From contig NZ_JHYC01000007.1 of the NCBI RefSeq assembly GCF_000621525.1, positions 62,001 through 126,000 of the forward strand: a stretch of DNA of 64,000 nt, read 5' to 3'. The position numbers were made by a program, and so were the translations under genes. Position 1 is the stretch's first letter. The number at the start of each line of letters is the position of its first letter. Under the pieces are notes generated by a model. That model made no database searches. It saw only the letters and a program-made list of their open reading frames with translations, and was not told the DNA's origin. Origin of the DNA: Legionella fairfieldensis ATCC 49588 (GTDB taxonomy: Bacteria; Pseudomonadota; Gammaproteobacteria; Legionellales; Legionellaceae). Positions 18,696 through 27,717 of the stretch are shown here, in pieces.

Positions 18696-19495
18696 TGGAC
18701 GCAGGTTTACCAGAGTCATCGCCTGCTGTATTAGCTATTGTTGCTGGTAAGCCATTTACAGAAATACCTTCTGATCTGTTTATTCCCCCGGATGCGTTGG
18801 AGGTTTTGCTGGATTCTTTTTCCGGACCGCTTGATTTATTGCTTTATCTTATTCGCCGTCAGAATATTGATATTCTGGATATTCCCATAGCGCTTATTAC
18901 CCGACAATACATGCAATATATCCAGCTGATGGAGGAGCGACGCCTGGAGCTGGCGGCAGAATATCTGGTCATGGCAGCCGTACTCGCGGAAATAAAATCC
19001 CGTTTACTATTGCCGCCAGATTCTACTCAACAAGAGGAAATTGAAGCAGATCCTCGTCTTGAACTAGTCCGCAAATTACAGGTGTATGAGCAATTTAAGC
19101 AAGCAGCTATAGAACTGGATGCTTTACCACGTTGTGAACGTGATATATTTCGGTTTTCTATTCGTAGTGAGGTGTTTGAATGTGCAGTTGTTCATCCGCA
19201 TGTTGAACTATCGTTACTGACAGATGTTATGCAGGAGCTGATAAAACGTCAAAGTCATTTGATCTGTCATCAAATTGCGCGAGAACCTTTATCAGTCAGA
19301 GAGCGTATGACTATCGTACTTGATCGACTACATGGAGAAAAGAGTGTATCATTTAATCAACTATTTGACCGCGAAGAGGGACGAATGGGATTAGTAGTAA
19401 CCTTATTGGCTATTTTGGAATTAGCAAGACAATCGCTATTGATTATTGTTCAAACAGCTACTTTTTCACCCATTCATCTACAGACCGCGTCATGA
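18695..19495 (+). CDS. scpA: Segregation and condensation protein A (ScpA kleisin)
   Basis: A 266-residue kleisin that bridges SMC heads and binds ScpB in the bacterial condensin. The N-terminal signature is LEVLLDSFSGPLDLLLYLIR followed by NIDILDIPIALITRQYMQYI, and the middle has EYLVMAAVLAEIKSRLLLP, typical of COG1354. The C-terminal winged helix (about 210-260) would contact the SMC. It is coupled with trpS (TAATG overlap) and scpB (4-base ATGA overlap). The smc gene is outside the window. Confidence 0.95.
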   Translation: MDAGLPESSPAVLAIVAGKPFTEIPSDLFIPPDALEVLLDSFSGPLDLLLYLIRRQNIDILDIPIALITRQYMQYIQLMEERRLELAAEYLVMAAVLAEIKSRLLLPPDSTQQEEIEADPRLELVRKLQVYEQFKQAAIELDALPRCERDIFRFSIRSEVFECAVVHPHVELSLLTDVMQELIKRQSHLICHQIAREPLSVRERMTIVLDRLHGEKSVSFNQLFDREEGRMGLVVTLLAILELARQSLLIIVQTATFSPIHLQTAS

Positions 19496-20064
19496 GCGAA
19501 CTCAAATTAATCCTTGAAGCGTTATTAATGAATGCAGTTGAGCCGCTTTCTCTCGAACAGTTACACGCTTTGTTTGATGAATGGCAAAAACCTGTTCGAG
19601 AAGAATTACAACTTGCTTTAACGGAGCTGGCAGCTGATTATGAGAATAGGGCAATTGAACTAAAATACCTGGCTGGTGGTTATTGTTTCCAGACCAAAAT
19701 AAACTATAGTCCCTGGATTAGTCGGCTATATGCGGAAAAACCCGTCAAATATTCTCGTGCGCTGCTGGAGACGCTGGCAATTATTGCTTATCGCCAGCCT
19801 GTAACTCGTGCCGATATTGAAGATATTCGTGGTGTGAGCGTCAGCAGCTCCCTATTAAAAACATTGATGGAACGAGAATGGATAAAAACAGCAGGGCACC
19901 GTGATGTACCCGGAAAACCGGCAGTTTATGTCACCACTAAAACATTTCTGGATTATTTTAATTTAACAAGTCTTAGTGATTTACCAGCTTTACCTGTTAT
20001 AAGTGATTCCTTGATAGAAACTATTGAACAACCATTAGAGTCTGTTGACATTTCATTAGTTTGA
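19492..20064 (+). CDS. scpB: Segregation and condensation protein B (ScpB)
   Basis: A 190-residue winged-helix protein that dimerises and binds ScpA in the SMC-ScpAB complex. Diagnostic segments are LKLILEALLMNAVEPLSLEQL, YSRALLETLAIIAYRQPVTR and ADIEDIRGVSVSSSLLKTLM, followed by GKPAVYVTTKTFLDYF. The ATG overlaps the scpA stop. A strong inverted repeat begins right after its stop codon, in the interval before rluB. Confidence 0.95.
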   Translation: MSELKLILEALLMNAVEPLSLEQLHALFDEWQKPVREELQLALTELAADYENRAIELKYLAGGYCFQTKINYSPWISRLYAEKPVKYSRALLETLAIIAYRQPVTRADIEDIRGVSVSSSLLKTLMEREWIKTAGHRDVPGKPAVYVTTKTFLDYFNLTSLSDLPALPVISDSLIETIEQPLESVDISLV

Positions 20065-20141
20065 GCCAAAACAGGTTGATTTTCGAGCATCAAAACGCAA
20101 GTATGCAAGTATCGGAGCACAGAAAATCAGCCTGTTTTGGC
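20065..20141. repeat. Long inverted repeat between scpB and rluB
   Basis: Arms at 20065-20084 (GCCAAAACAGGTTGATTTTC) and 20122-20141 are reverse complements over 20 bases with one difference, which would be a G-U pair in RNA. The 37-base loop contains a tandem GCAAGTAT repeat (20098-20113). No T-run follows, so it does not look like a simple terminator. It sits in the leader of rluB and could be a structured mRNA element or a dispersed palindromic repeat. Confidence 0.85.
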
Positions 20142-20189
20142 CAAGATAGTAGAAAGGTCAACAGACCCTGGAAGAAGAGTGTATTAATA

Positions 20190-20936
20190 ATGAGTAATGA
20201 ACGTTTACAAAAACTATTAAGTCAAGCCGGGTTAGGCTCCAGACGAGAAATAGAGCGCTGGATTGAGCAAGGCTTAATACAGGTTAATGGTAAGGTAGCC
20301 CAATTAGGTGATGTGGCAGGGGCGGAAGATAAAATCAGTGTTAAAGGACGTTTGATAACGAACCCGCTGAAAATGAGGACAAAAACAAGGGTATTAATTT
20401 ATCACAAACCAATCGGTGAAATATCAAGTCGTAGTGATCCTCAACACAGTAAAACCGTATTTGATAAATTACCTTATTTAAAACAAGGGCGATGGGTACA
20501 GGTTGGGCGTTTGGATATTAATACGTCCGGTCTTTTAATTTTTACCAATGATGGCGAATTGGCCAATCGTTTAATGCATCCTAAATTTGGGTTGGAAAGA
20601 GAATATGCTGTACGTGTTCGTGGTCAGGTTAGTCCTGATTCGATTAACGCGATGCTCAAAGGGGTAGATCTGGAAGACGGAAAAGCACAGTTCAAACGCA
20701 TTGAATTTAAAGGCGGCGAAGGCTCCAATGCCTGGTATCATGTCGTGCTGACTGAAGGACGAAATCGCGAAGTACGGCGTTTATGGCAATCGCAAGGTGT
20801 GGAAGTAAGCCGACTTATTCGCATTCGTTACGGTCGATTAACAATGCCGCGCTCTCTTGCCAGAGGTCATTTCAAGGAGTTATCAGAGAAAGAAGTGAAT
20901 ACTTTTTTATCTTCGTTAAATAAACCTGATCTTTAA
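20190..20936 (+). CDS. rluB: 23S rRNA pseudouridine(2605) synthase RluB
   Basis: An RsuA/RluB-type pseudouridine synthase of about 248 residues. An N-terminal S4 domain begins ERLQKLLSQAGLGSRREIER (about residues 4-23). The catalytic domain has VGRLDINTSGLLIFTNDGEL with the catalytic Asp in RLDINTSG (about residue 110) and the RREVRRL-like NREVRRLWQSQGVEVSRL. The ATG at 20190 gives the usual N-terminus. An upstream in-frame TTG at 20061 would run through the inverted repeat and add 43 residues not expected in the family, so I reject it. Confidence 0.93.
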   Translation: MSNERLQKLLSQAGLGSRREIERWIEQGLIQVNGKVAQLGDVAGAEDKISVKGRLITNPLKMRTKTRVLIYHKPIGEISSRSDPQHSKTVFDKLPYLKQGRWVQVGRLDINTSGLLIFTNDGELANRLMHPKFGLEREYAVRVRGQVSPDSINAMLKGVDLEDGKAQFKRIEFKGGEGSNAWYHVVLTEGRNREVRRLWQSQGVEVSRLIRIRYGRLTMPRSLARGHFKELSEKEVNTFLSSLNKPDL

Positions 20937-20969
20937 CGTACTTCAAATAGGTCGATCTACTGTGACAAG

Positions 20970-21161
20970 GTGAAAGAGGCTCTGGCTGACACGCGCCCAC
21001 TGTATCTCATAAACAGAGTCGCAAACATTAGGTCAGGTGGTCTTCTCAAGGAAAGGGTAAGAGGGGGTGTTAGAGTAATTTATTATGTAACGCCCGCCTC
21101 ACAAATTAGGCTATTACTTATTTATAGAGATGATCTGACCGCAGATCAAAAGATGTGCTAG
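20970..21161 (+). pseudogene. RelE-like toxin remnant
   Basis: A 63-codon frame (GTG start) whose middle, GGLLKERVRGGVRVIYYV followed by IRLLLIYRDDLTADQKMC, resembles the core of a RelE/HigB-type mRNA interferase (pattern G-K-R-G-G-x-R-V-I-Y-Y ... L-x-x-Y-x-K-x-x-x-D-L). The N-terminal half is not recognisable and the C-terminus stops just after the D-L-T-x-x-x-K stretch. No antitoxin frame follows. It is best read as a decayed toxin gene. It directly precedes the miniature repeat element at 21188. Confidence 0.4.
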
Positions 21162-21187
21162 CTGCATTAGCAAGTTAAAATAGTAAA

Positions 21188-21357
21188 TGTTCACGGAGTA
21201 TGTAATTAAGAAGTATATAACGTCAATGTCTTTCCGCGCAGGCGACAAATTAGACATGGTGCTAATTTTATGAATTGATTCCCGCCTGTGCGCGGGAAAG
21301 ACAAGTCATGGAACAAAGTCTGGAAGAGAAAAATTTGCATATCCCGTGAACGCTTAC
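21188..21357 (+). repeat. Miniature inverted-repeat element, copy 1
   Basis: A 170-base non-coding element also found, inverted and about 45 bases shorter, at 41491-41613. Its ends are imperfect inverted repeats: it starts TGTTCACGGAGTATG and ends CATATCCCGTGAACGCTTA. It also has an internal palindrome built from TCTTTCCGCGCAGGCG and CGCCTGTGCGCGGGAAAGA. It carries no gene. The form is that of a MITE or folded intergenic repeat. It ends 9 bases before the stop of the convergent repeat-protein gene. Confidence 0.75.
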
Positions 21358-21365
21358 CGAAAGGG

Positions 21366-23153
21366 TTATAAAGCAAATTTCGTACCATCTTGAAAAGCCC
21401 CTCCTATAGATAACTTATTAACAATAGCTTCCATTTGCTTAATCGCATCATCTTCATCATCATGGTCGAGCAGAGATTTTAAAAGTCCTTGCTGTTGCTG
21501 TACTCTGATAAATTGGCCCATTAAGGTAGCGTCATCCAACGCCAGGTCGGCTATTTCTAATTGTTCATTGGCAGGTAATTCCTGGATGAAGGCAAGTAAA
21601 TCTTTTTTCCTTTGTGCCAACAATTGCAATCCAGCTTGTGATATCAGCTTATCACTCTTGAGGATATTAAAAATTAATTTTACACTGTCAGGTTGTTTTA
21701 AAATCTTCTCACAGTCTTGTTTGTCAAGCAGCCTTAATAGTGGATTATTCGCTTCATCAGCAAGGCATATACTGAGTTCATTATACAGCGGGCTGTTTTT
21801 TTTAATCTGTCTTAATATAGAAGGGAGTGAAAGGATGTCGGGCAGTGATATTCCTTCTTGTAATTTATCGATAATGATGTTGAGTATCTTAAGTGTATTG
21901 AACGTTTTCTCTTTAGGCTCTTCAGGAGTGAATAAACCAAAATAAGATTTTTTGTCATTGTATTTTTTGTCATTATAATGTTGTGTTACACGTTTAAACG
22001 TTTGTAAAACATGTAGATGTAAGAGTCGGTTTTTCTCAGCTGTTTTATTTTCCAAGGTATGAACAAATCGATTCAGTATAGCAGTAACATCGTCTTCATT
22101 AATTTCTTGATAAGCATCAGGCTGAGGACCATCTTGCTCTAACGCTTCCTTGTCCTTTAACAGTTTAATTAATACATTTAAAAAGCTTTTATCCGATTGA
22201 TACGCTTTATAATAAAAAAAACAACATTGTTCCAAACGGTCTATTTTATCTCTTTTCTTTAACCCATCAATGTTCTTTAAAAGGCTAGTGCCCAAGAGAT
22301 AATAGTCTTGAGGACCTAATAAAGTTGAATTTTGCAAATGATGCTTATAATAAGCTCTTGCTTCTTGTCCTTCATCGTTTATTAACAATACCCGGAATTG
22401 GAGATGATGAACCTTCTCAGAGTCTGTCTCGGCATGTTCAATAAATAAATTAATTAATTTTTCGTTGGTTGGATCTTCAGGAGACTTGTCTAATCGTTGA
22501 ATCAGTACTTTGTAGAATAGATACTGTAATAGATCGAGTTGAGCGAAATATTGGGTGCATAGTTCGCTTAGCTGATGGATCTTATTGTCGTGCCAATAGA
22601 TCAAAAACAAAGAAGCCACGGCATCATCAGAATCGGCTTGAGCCATTCTTTTAAGATTATCCACTATGCCGTCCAATTTTCCCGCTTTTTTATATGTATA
22701 TGCGCGCCAATAATATTTGGCAGCAGTTCTTAAATCAACAGGACAACCGAATCCAGACTCATATAATCTCCCTCTCTCATAGAGTGCCCTAGAATGACGA
22801 GGGTTTAGCACAATGAATTGGTCAAGTAGTGTAACTGCCTTGGGATAATCCTTTCTTTTTCCATAAATATATATCTTGATTAGTGCCTTCATTGCATTCC
22901 AATTGCCTAAAGAGGCAGCTTCCTCCAGAGTACCAATTCCCTTAGCACGTTGCTCTTGAAGCAGATAAATCATCCCTTCTATAAATAAAAGCTGAGAGTA
23001 GTTTGGATGGTCAGATTCAATGGTTTTAATATGATCCAATATCAGCTTAAAGTCCTCATCCTTGAGCTTATGGAAAAAGGAGTAAAGCTTGTTTTGGTTA
23101 ACTGTTAAAGCCCAATCAATTACTTCAGAAGCATTGTAATTGTAAATAGTCAT
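21366..23153 (-). CDS. Sel1/TPR-like repeat protein, candidate effector
   Basis: A protein of about 595 residues if the ATG at 23153 is used. The open frame extends 43 codons further to 23282 with a very hydrophobic stretch, so the start is uncertain. Helical repeats of Sel1/TPR type are visible in about residues 45-170: LFIEGMIYLLQEQRAKGIGT, AMKALIKIYIYGKRKDYPKA and YERGRLYESGFGCPVDLRTA. The rest is helical, with no known enzyme motif. Sel1/TPR proteins act as adaptors, and several Legionella ones (LpnE, EnhC, LidL) affect host entry or trafficking; secretion of this one is inference only. It stands alone, convergent with a repeat element. Confidence 0.6.
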   Translation of the reverse strand: MTIYNYNASEVIDWALTVNQNKLYSFFHKLKDEDFKLILDHIKTIESDHPNYSQLLFIEGMIYLLQEQRAKGIGTLEEAASLGNWNAMKALIKIYIYGKRKDYPKAVTLLDQFIVLNPRHSRALYERGRLYESGFGCPVDLRTAAKYYWRAYTYKKAGKLDGIVDNLKRMAQADSDDAVASLFLIYWHDNKIHQLSELCTQYFAQLDLLQYLFYKVLIQRLDKSPEDPTNEKLINLFIEHAETDSEKVHHLQFRVLLINDEGQEARAYYKHHLQNSTLLGPQDYYLLGTSLLKNIDGLKKRDKIDRLEQCCFFYYKAYQSDKSFLNVLIKLLKDKEALEQDGPQPDAYQEINEDDVTAILNRFVHTLENKTAEKNRLLHLHVLQTFKRVTQHYNDKKYNDKKSYFGLFTPEEPKEKTFNTLKILNIIIDKLQEGISLPDILSLPSILRQIKKNSPLYNELSICLADEANNPLLRLLDKQDCEKILKQPDSVKLIFNILKSDKLISQAGLQLLAQRKKDLLAFIQELPANEQLEIADLALDDATLMGQFIRVQQQQGLLKSLLDHDDEDDAIKQMEAIVNKLSIGGAFQDGTKFAL

Positions 23154-23422
23154 AGAGTTTATCGTTAAAATTAAAAGCAATAATTTAACATAAAAATCAA
23201 AAATGTAAATAAAAAACACAATGGGTTTAAAAATTAACTTATGTGAGCTTAATAGTAGTATCAGATAGTCAATGGAATTCACGCTCTAATATTCTCTTGT
23301 TTAATTGGGGCTTCTGTCGGTGTGTGATAAAATCGCCGCAGTAAAAGAGCTTATAGAATTTTACATTCCTATGAATGTATAAATAATTTCAGTATTTGTT
23401 ACTATCCTACAGAGATAAATCA

Positions 23423-24757
23423 ATGAACAGAAGAGTCAGGCGCCTAATTCCCACGCTACAAACCGCGGACATAGAAAAATTTAGTCATGATGGGCGAGGT
23501 ATTGCCCGTATTAACGGTAAGACAACGTTTATTCAGGGTGCACTTCCCGGAGAAAGAGTATCTTTTCTATATACTCAAATGAAAAGCAGTTTTGATGAAG
23601 GAAAAATGGTTTCTGTCATTACCAAATCGCCATCGCGGGTCGAACCACATTGTCCACATTATGATTTATGCGGCGGCTGTTCCCTGCAACATCTTGATGA
23701 AAAAACTCAAATTCAGGAAAAACAGACTTTGCTGTTGGAGCTATTACAGCGAATTGGCCATTGTGAGCCTGAATCGATTCTCGAACCTTTAGCAAGTAAT
23801 CATTGGCATTATAGAAATAAAGCACGCCTGAGTGTCCGTTATGTATTAAAAAAACAAGGAACATTGATTGGGTTTAGAGAAAAAGCCAACCCTCGTTATA
23901 TTACGGAAATTAGTCAATGTCCGATCTTAAATGCCAAAATTTCTGCACAAATAGTTAATTTACGCGCTCTTATTGATTCTCTTGACGACCCTGCCGTAAT
24001 TGCACAAATTGAAGTGGCGGCAGGTGATGAAGAGGTAGCGCTTATCTTTCGTAATTTAAAAGTGCTCAGTCAAAATGATGAAAACAAGTTACGTGATTTT
24101 GGCAGAGTAAGTCATTTTCGTCTTTTTTTACAACCCGGTAGCGCTGATAGTGTACAACTTTTTTATCCGGAAAATGCTAGTGAATTTTTGACCTATACTT
24201 TACCTGACGAAAACATTGAATTTCAGTTTCATCCTACCGATTTTACTCAGGTTAATGCGGGTCTAAACCGCTTAATGGTCAAGCGTGCTCTTGAGTTAAT
24301 GGCTTTAAAAAAAGATGATATCGTCCTGGATTTATTTTGTGGGTTAGGTAATTTTTCTCTTCCACTTTCCCTATATTGTACCCGAGTAGTCGGCGTAGAA
24401 GGGAGTGAAGCAATGGTAGGGCGAGCAACAATGAACGCCAAAACAAATGGATTGAGCAATCTAACGTTTTTATGCGCCAATTTGGATCAACCTGACTCTT
24501 TGTCTATGTTATCAGGTGAAAACTTTACTAAACTCTTAATTGACCCGCCAAGATCGGGCGCGTTGGAAATTGTGAAGCAAATTGATAAACTTAATCTTGA
24601 ACGTCTCGTTTATGTATCTTGTAACCCGGTAACGCTGGCAAGAGATGCCGATATTTTAGTCAATCAGAAAGGATATCATTTACGTGCCGCTGGTGTTATG
24701 GATATGTTTCCACATACTGCTCACGTTGAATCTATCGCTCTGTTTGAAAGAGGGTAA
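23423..24757 (+). CDS. rlmD: 23S rRNA (uracil(1939)-C(5))-methyltransferase RlmD
   Basis: An RNA m5U methyltransferase of about 444 residues. An N-terminal TRAM domain ([20 protein letters not shown]) is followed by the four-cysteine iron-sulfur motif with [15 protein letters not shown] (about residues 73-87). The SAM site is [16 protein letters not shown] (about 304-319), and the catalytic Cys lies in [12 protein letters not shown] (about 400-411). I chose the ATG at 23423; an in-frame TTG at 23396 adds 9 residues. relA follows 6 bases after the stop, the same rlmD-relA order as in E. coli. Confidence 0.96.
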   Translation: MNRRVRRLIPTLQTADIEKFSHDGRGIARINGKTTFIQGALPGERVSFLYTQMKSSFDEGKMVSVITKSPSRVEPHCPHYDLCGGCSLQHLDEKTQIQEKQTLLLELLQRIGHCEPESILEPLASNHWHYRNKARLSVRYVLKKQGTLIGFREKANPRYITEISQCPILNAKISAQIVNLRALIDSLDDPAVIAQIEVAAGDEEVALIFRNLKVLSQNDENKLRDFGRVSHFRLFLQPGSADSVQLFYPENASEFLTYTLPDENIEFQFHPTDFTQVNAGLNRLMVKRALELMALKKDDIVLDLFCGLGNFSLPLSLYCTRVVGVEGSEAMVGRATMNAKTNGLSNLTFLCANLDQPDSLSMLSGENFTKLLIDPPRSGALEIVKQIDKLNLERLVYVSCNPVTLARDADILVNQKGYHLRAAGVMDMFPHTAHVESIALFERG

Positions 24758-24763
24758 GCACTA

Positions 24764-26968
24764 ATGGTTAAAGTCAAAGAAGACAGTGTCTGGTTAACCG
24801 ATGGAAGTATTGATGTGGAGCAATGGTTACATCAATTAGGTTCTAAAGGATATTTTCAGGATTTGGATCTTATTCGTAATGCCTGTACCTTAAGTCAACT
24901 TGTGGATCAGGAGCACGCGACAGAGACAGGCGTATCCTGTTTTCAACAAGGTCTGGCTATGGCCGACCTGTTAGCTGATCTTGAAGTCGATCAGGAAACC
25001 TTAACGGCCGCTATTATTTTTGAAAATGTTCATTACGCTGAATTATCTCTGGACGATGTGGAAGAGCAATTAGGACCCTCTATTGCAAAATTGGTAAAAG
25101 GCGTTGAAAAAATGAGTGCGCTTCATAACCTGCAGGCGCTCAACAAATATCCACAAAACAAGCATCAAATTGACAATGTGCGCAAAATGCTGCTTGCTAT
25201 GGTTGATGATGCACGGGTCGCGCTTATTAAATTAGCAGAGCGTCTTTGTGTTTTACGAACCGCATCGCAACTTCCGGAAGCGTTACAAATACAGATTGCG
25301 ACAGAGGCAATGGAGATTTATGCGCCTTTAGCCAACCGTTTGGGAATAGGGGCGATAAAATGGGAAATGGAAGATCTCGCCTTTCGCTATCTGCACCCCG
25401 ATGACTATAAATCAATTGCCAAAGGATTAAAGACAAAACGCCTCGAAAGGGATCGTTATGTTGATTTTATTGTTAACGAACTCAACAAACAAATCAGTGC
25501 AACTGGCGCGCATCATTTTGCTGTGTATGGACGAGCAAAACATATCCATAGTATTTACCGTAAGATGCAACGAAAAAATGTCTCTCTGGATGAAATCTAT
25601 GATGCCACGGCTGTTCGCGTATTAGTAGAAACAAAGGAGCAATGTTATCAGGTATTAAGTATGGTACATTCCTTATGGAAGCAGGTACCTGCTGAATTTG
25701 ATGACTATATCATTAACCCCAAAGCAAATGGTTATCAATCGCTTCATACGGCGGTAGAAGGGCCAGAAGGTCGTGTTTTTGAAGTGCAAATACGTACTTT
25801 TCAAATGCATGATTTAGCTGAAATGGGCGTTGCCGCTCACTGGAAATATAAAGAAGGGGCCGCTCAACAAAAAGATAGTCACGAGCGTAAAATTGAATGG
25901 TTACGGGACGTTCTTGCCTGGCATAAAGAAATGGCAACGACCAGCGGTATTTCTGAAGCGATTGAAACAGAATTTCTTGAGGATAGGGTCTATGTTTTTA
26001 CACCTGATGGCGATGTCCTTGATTTACCCCAGGGAGTGACCCCTTTGGATTTTGCCTATCATATCCACAGCCAGATTGGTCATCGTTGCCGTGGTGCCAA
26101 GGTGAATGGTTCCATTGTCCCCTTAACCTATGCGTTAAAAACGGGGGATCGGGTTGAAGTATTAACCGGCAAAGATCCTCGTCCCTCAAGAGACTGGATT
26201 AATCCGCATCTTAATTATCTCAAAACATCTCGGGCCAAAGCCAAAGTGTTGCACTGGTTTAAGATGCAAGACTACGATAAAAATAAAGCGGAAGGTCATG
26301 AAATACTTGATAAAGAATTAAAAACACTCGGCATTAAAATGGAACGTGTACACGATGTTGTCTCGTCCTTTAATTTTAAACGGCTGGATGATTTACTGGC
26401 AGCCCTGGGTCGTGGTGATATTAAACTGGGACAGATCCTTAATCGCCTGTCTCCTTCCGAGGTAACAGAACCCACGTTGCAGAATATTGTTAAACCGCTC
26501 GCGAAACCAGAGGTAAGCGGGAGTGATCTTCGTATAGAAGGAGTAGGTAATCTACTCACTCATATAGCGCGTTGTTGCCAACCGGTGCCAGGTGATGCAG
26601 TAGTAGGATATATTACAGTAGGACGTGGTGTTTCTGTACATCGACAGGACTGTCCCAATATCATTCATGCGGGAGAAAAACAGAAACAACGTTTTTTGCA
26701 AGTGACATGGGGTAGCTCTACCAGAGAACATTATGTTGTCGATATTTTAATAAAGGCATTTGATCGCTCAGGGTTATTAAAAGACGTGACTTCTTTGTTA
26801 GCTAACGAAAAAGCTCATGTTTATGCGCTGCAAACTCAAAGTAACAAGCAGGAAAATACGGCTTTTATTAAATTAACTGTTGAAATCGATGGTTTGAACA
26901 GTCTTTCTCGATTATTAACCAAATTAGAACAGATCCCTAATGTATTAGAAGCAAGGAGACAAGTCTAA
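24764..26968 (+). CDS. relA: GTP pyrophosphokinase RelA ((p)ppGpp synthetase)
   Basis: A 734-residue ribosome-associated stringent-response synthetase. The N-terminal hydrolase-like domain is degenerate: the HD pair expected after the AA-I segment reads IIFENVHYAEL. The synthetase domain has EIYDATAVRVLV, the EXDD motif in AEFDDYI typical of monofunctional RelA, and NPKANGYQSLHT (about residues 310-335). TGS (VYVFTPDGDVLDLPQGVTPLD) and a C-terminal ACT domain follow, with a zinc-finger-like HIARCCQPVPGD between. In Legionella, ppGpp from RelA and SpoT triggers the switch to the transmissive phase. Confidence 0.96.
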   Translation: MVKVKEDSVWLTDGSIDVEQWLHQLGSKGYFQDLDLIRNACTLSQLVDQEHATETGVSCFQQGLAMADLLADLEVDQETLTAAIIFENVHYAELSLDDVEEQLGPSIAKLVKGVEKMSALHNLQALNKYPQNKHQIDNVRKMLLAMVDDARVALIKLAERLCVLRTASQLPEALQIQIATEAMEIYAPLANRLGIGAIKWEMEDLAFRYLHPDDYKSIAKGLKTKRLERDRYVDFIVNELNKQISATGAHHFAVYGRAKHIHSIYRKMQRKNVSLDEIYDATAVRVLVETKEQCYQVLSMVHSLWKQVPAEFDDYIINPKANGYQSLHTAVEGPEGRVFEVQIRTFQMHDLAEMGVAAHWKYKEGAAQQKDSHERKIEWLRDVLAWHKEMATTSGISEAIETEFLEDRVYVFTPDGDVLDLPQGVTPLDFAYHIHSQIGHRCRGAKVNGSIVPLTYALKTGDRVEVLTGKDPRPSRDWINPHLNYLKTSRAKAKVLHWFKMQDYDKNKAEGHEILDKELKTLGIKMERVHDVVSSFNFKRLDDLLAALGRGDIKLGQILNRLSPSEVTEPTLQNIVKPLAKPEVSGSDLRIEGVGNLLTHIARCCQPVPGDAVVGYITVGRGVSVHRQDCPNIIHAGEKQKQRFLQVTWGSSTREHYVVDILIKAFDRSGLLKDVTSLLANEKAHVYALQTQSNKQENTAFIKLTVEIDGLNSLSRLLTKLEQIPNVLEARRQV

Positions 26969-26991
26969 CCTTATAAAAAGACACTGACGAC

Positions 26992-27333
26992 TTAAATTAT
27001 GCCCAAGTGAAGCTTTAATGCATCATTTATTTTTATCATCATCTCATTCCTAACTACTCCTACTGGAGTGGGTGTAGAAAGCCTTAACCTGGATATAGTT
27101 CTAATTTGATGACACTGTGCTTTGGAGTCTTTAGGGAGACCTGTTTTTCTACCTTCCAATAATACTTCGAAAGGGTATACTTTTTTAATGTTTGAAGTAA
27201 TGGGAATTATCGTGACTGTCGTGGCTACATTATTGTTAGCATTATTGCTAATAATTAAAACGGGGCGTTTTTTTTGAGTTTCCCCTCCAATGCCAGGATC
27301 TAAATTGGCAAAATATATTTCACCACGCTTCAT
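26992..27333 (-). CDS. MazF-family endoribonuclease toxin
   Basis: A PemK/MazF toxin of about 113 residues, a ribosome-independent mRNA interferase. Signature features are MKRGEIYFANLDPGIGGE with the conserved G-E-I-Y-x-x-x-L-D-P, then KKRPVLIISN, TIIPITSN and a basic loop ending SKAQCHQIRTISRLRL, where Q-I-R-T is the family motif. The ATG at 27333 gives the usual N-terminus; an in-frame start at 27348 adds 5 residues. It overlaps the antitoxin 3' end by 14 bases, as expected for a coupled pair. Confidence 0.9.
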   Translation of the reverse strand: MKRGEIYFANLDPGIGGETQKKRPVLIISNNANNNVATTVTIIPITSNIKKVYPFEVLLEGRKTGLPKDSKAQCHQIRTISRLRLSTPTPVGVVRNEMMIKINDALKLHLGII

Positions 27334-27547
27334 TTTCTTCAATTCCATCTAAATTTGTATTTTCAAAGTCAGATTCAATTTCCTGATTTGCTTCTTTATA
27401 ACAGGCTTCCAATTCCCTTTGTTGGAGTAAATATAATGCCTGTTTAATTACTTCGGATCGATTTTTAATTTGATGCTCTACCAGGTAATGTTCAATAAAT
27501 TCACATTGTTGTTTTGGCAATGAAATAGATAACTTTTGGGATTGCAT
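27320..27547 (-). CDS. Ribbon-helix-helix antitoxin for the MazF-like toxin
   Basis: A 75-residue protein beginning QSQKLSISLPKQQCEFIEHY, a beta strand followed by helices, with a NRSEVIKQALYLLQ segment. This is the ribbon-helix-helix (ParD/CopG-like) DNA-binding fold. The acidic C-terminus (ESDFENTNLDGIEENEAW) would wrap and neutralise the toxin. It is upstream of and overlaps the toxin gene. A palindrome at 27575-27593 just upstream is a likely autoregulatory operator. Confidence 0.85.
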   Translation of the reverse strand: MQSQKLSISLPKQQCEFIEHYLVEHQIKNRSEVIKQALYLLQQRELEACYKEANQEIESDFENTNLDGIEENEAW

Positions 27548-27574
27548 GGTTTCTCCAAAATAATACCACTAATT

Positions 27575-27593
27575 ATACTACCAATAGTAGTAT
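27575..27593. promoter_or_regulatory. Putative operator of the MazF-type TA pair
   Basis: Perfect 7-base inverted arms ATACTAC (27575-27581) and GTAGTAT (27587-27593) with a 5-base centre lie 28 bases upstream of the antitoxin start. Position and symmetry suit repression by the ribbon-helix-helix antitoxin; binding is inferred. Confidence 0.5.
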
Positions 27594-27651
27594 TTAAATT
27601 AGGATAATACAAGTGTCTAAAGGTCAAAGCCGTGACGTGATAAGAATACAC

Positions 27652-27691
27652 AAAAGTTGATCAAATATTATACTATAATTAATCAACTTTT
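27652..27691. promoter_or_regulatory. Inverted repeat over a putative promoter upstream of aconitase
   Basis: Perfect 10-base arms AAAAGTTGAT (27652-27661) and ATCAACTTTT (27682-27691) enclose 20 AT-rich bases that include a TATAAT-like -10 box (27674-27679). It lies 27 bases before the aconitase ATG. It could be an operator, a leader hairpin, or a terminator with a short T-run. Confidence 0.5.
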
Positions 27692-27717
27692 TAATTTATC
27701 TAAAAGAAGGAAACATC

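Noticed and set aside
20061-20189. TTG-started 43-residue extension of RluB
   Set aside because: It would translate the long inverted repeat, is not expected in the family, and the ATG at 20190 gives the normal N-terminus.
24764-25300. Degenerate HD residues in RelA taken as damage
   Set aside because: Loss of the hydrolase residues together with an EXDD synthetase motif is normal for monofunctional RelA.
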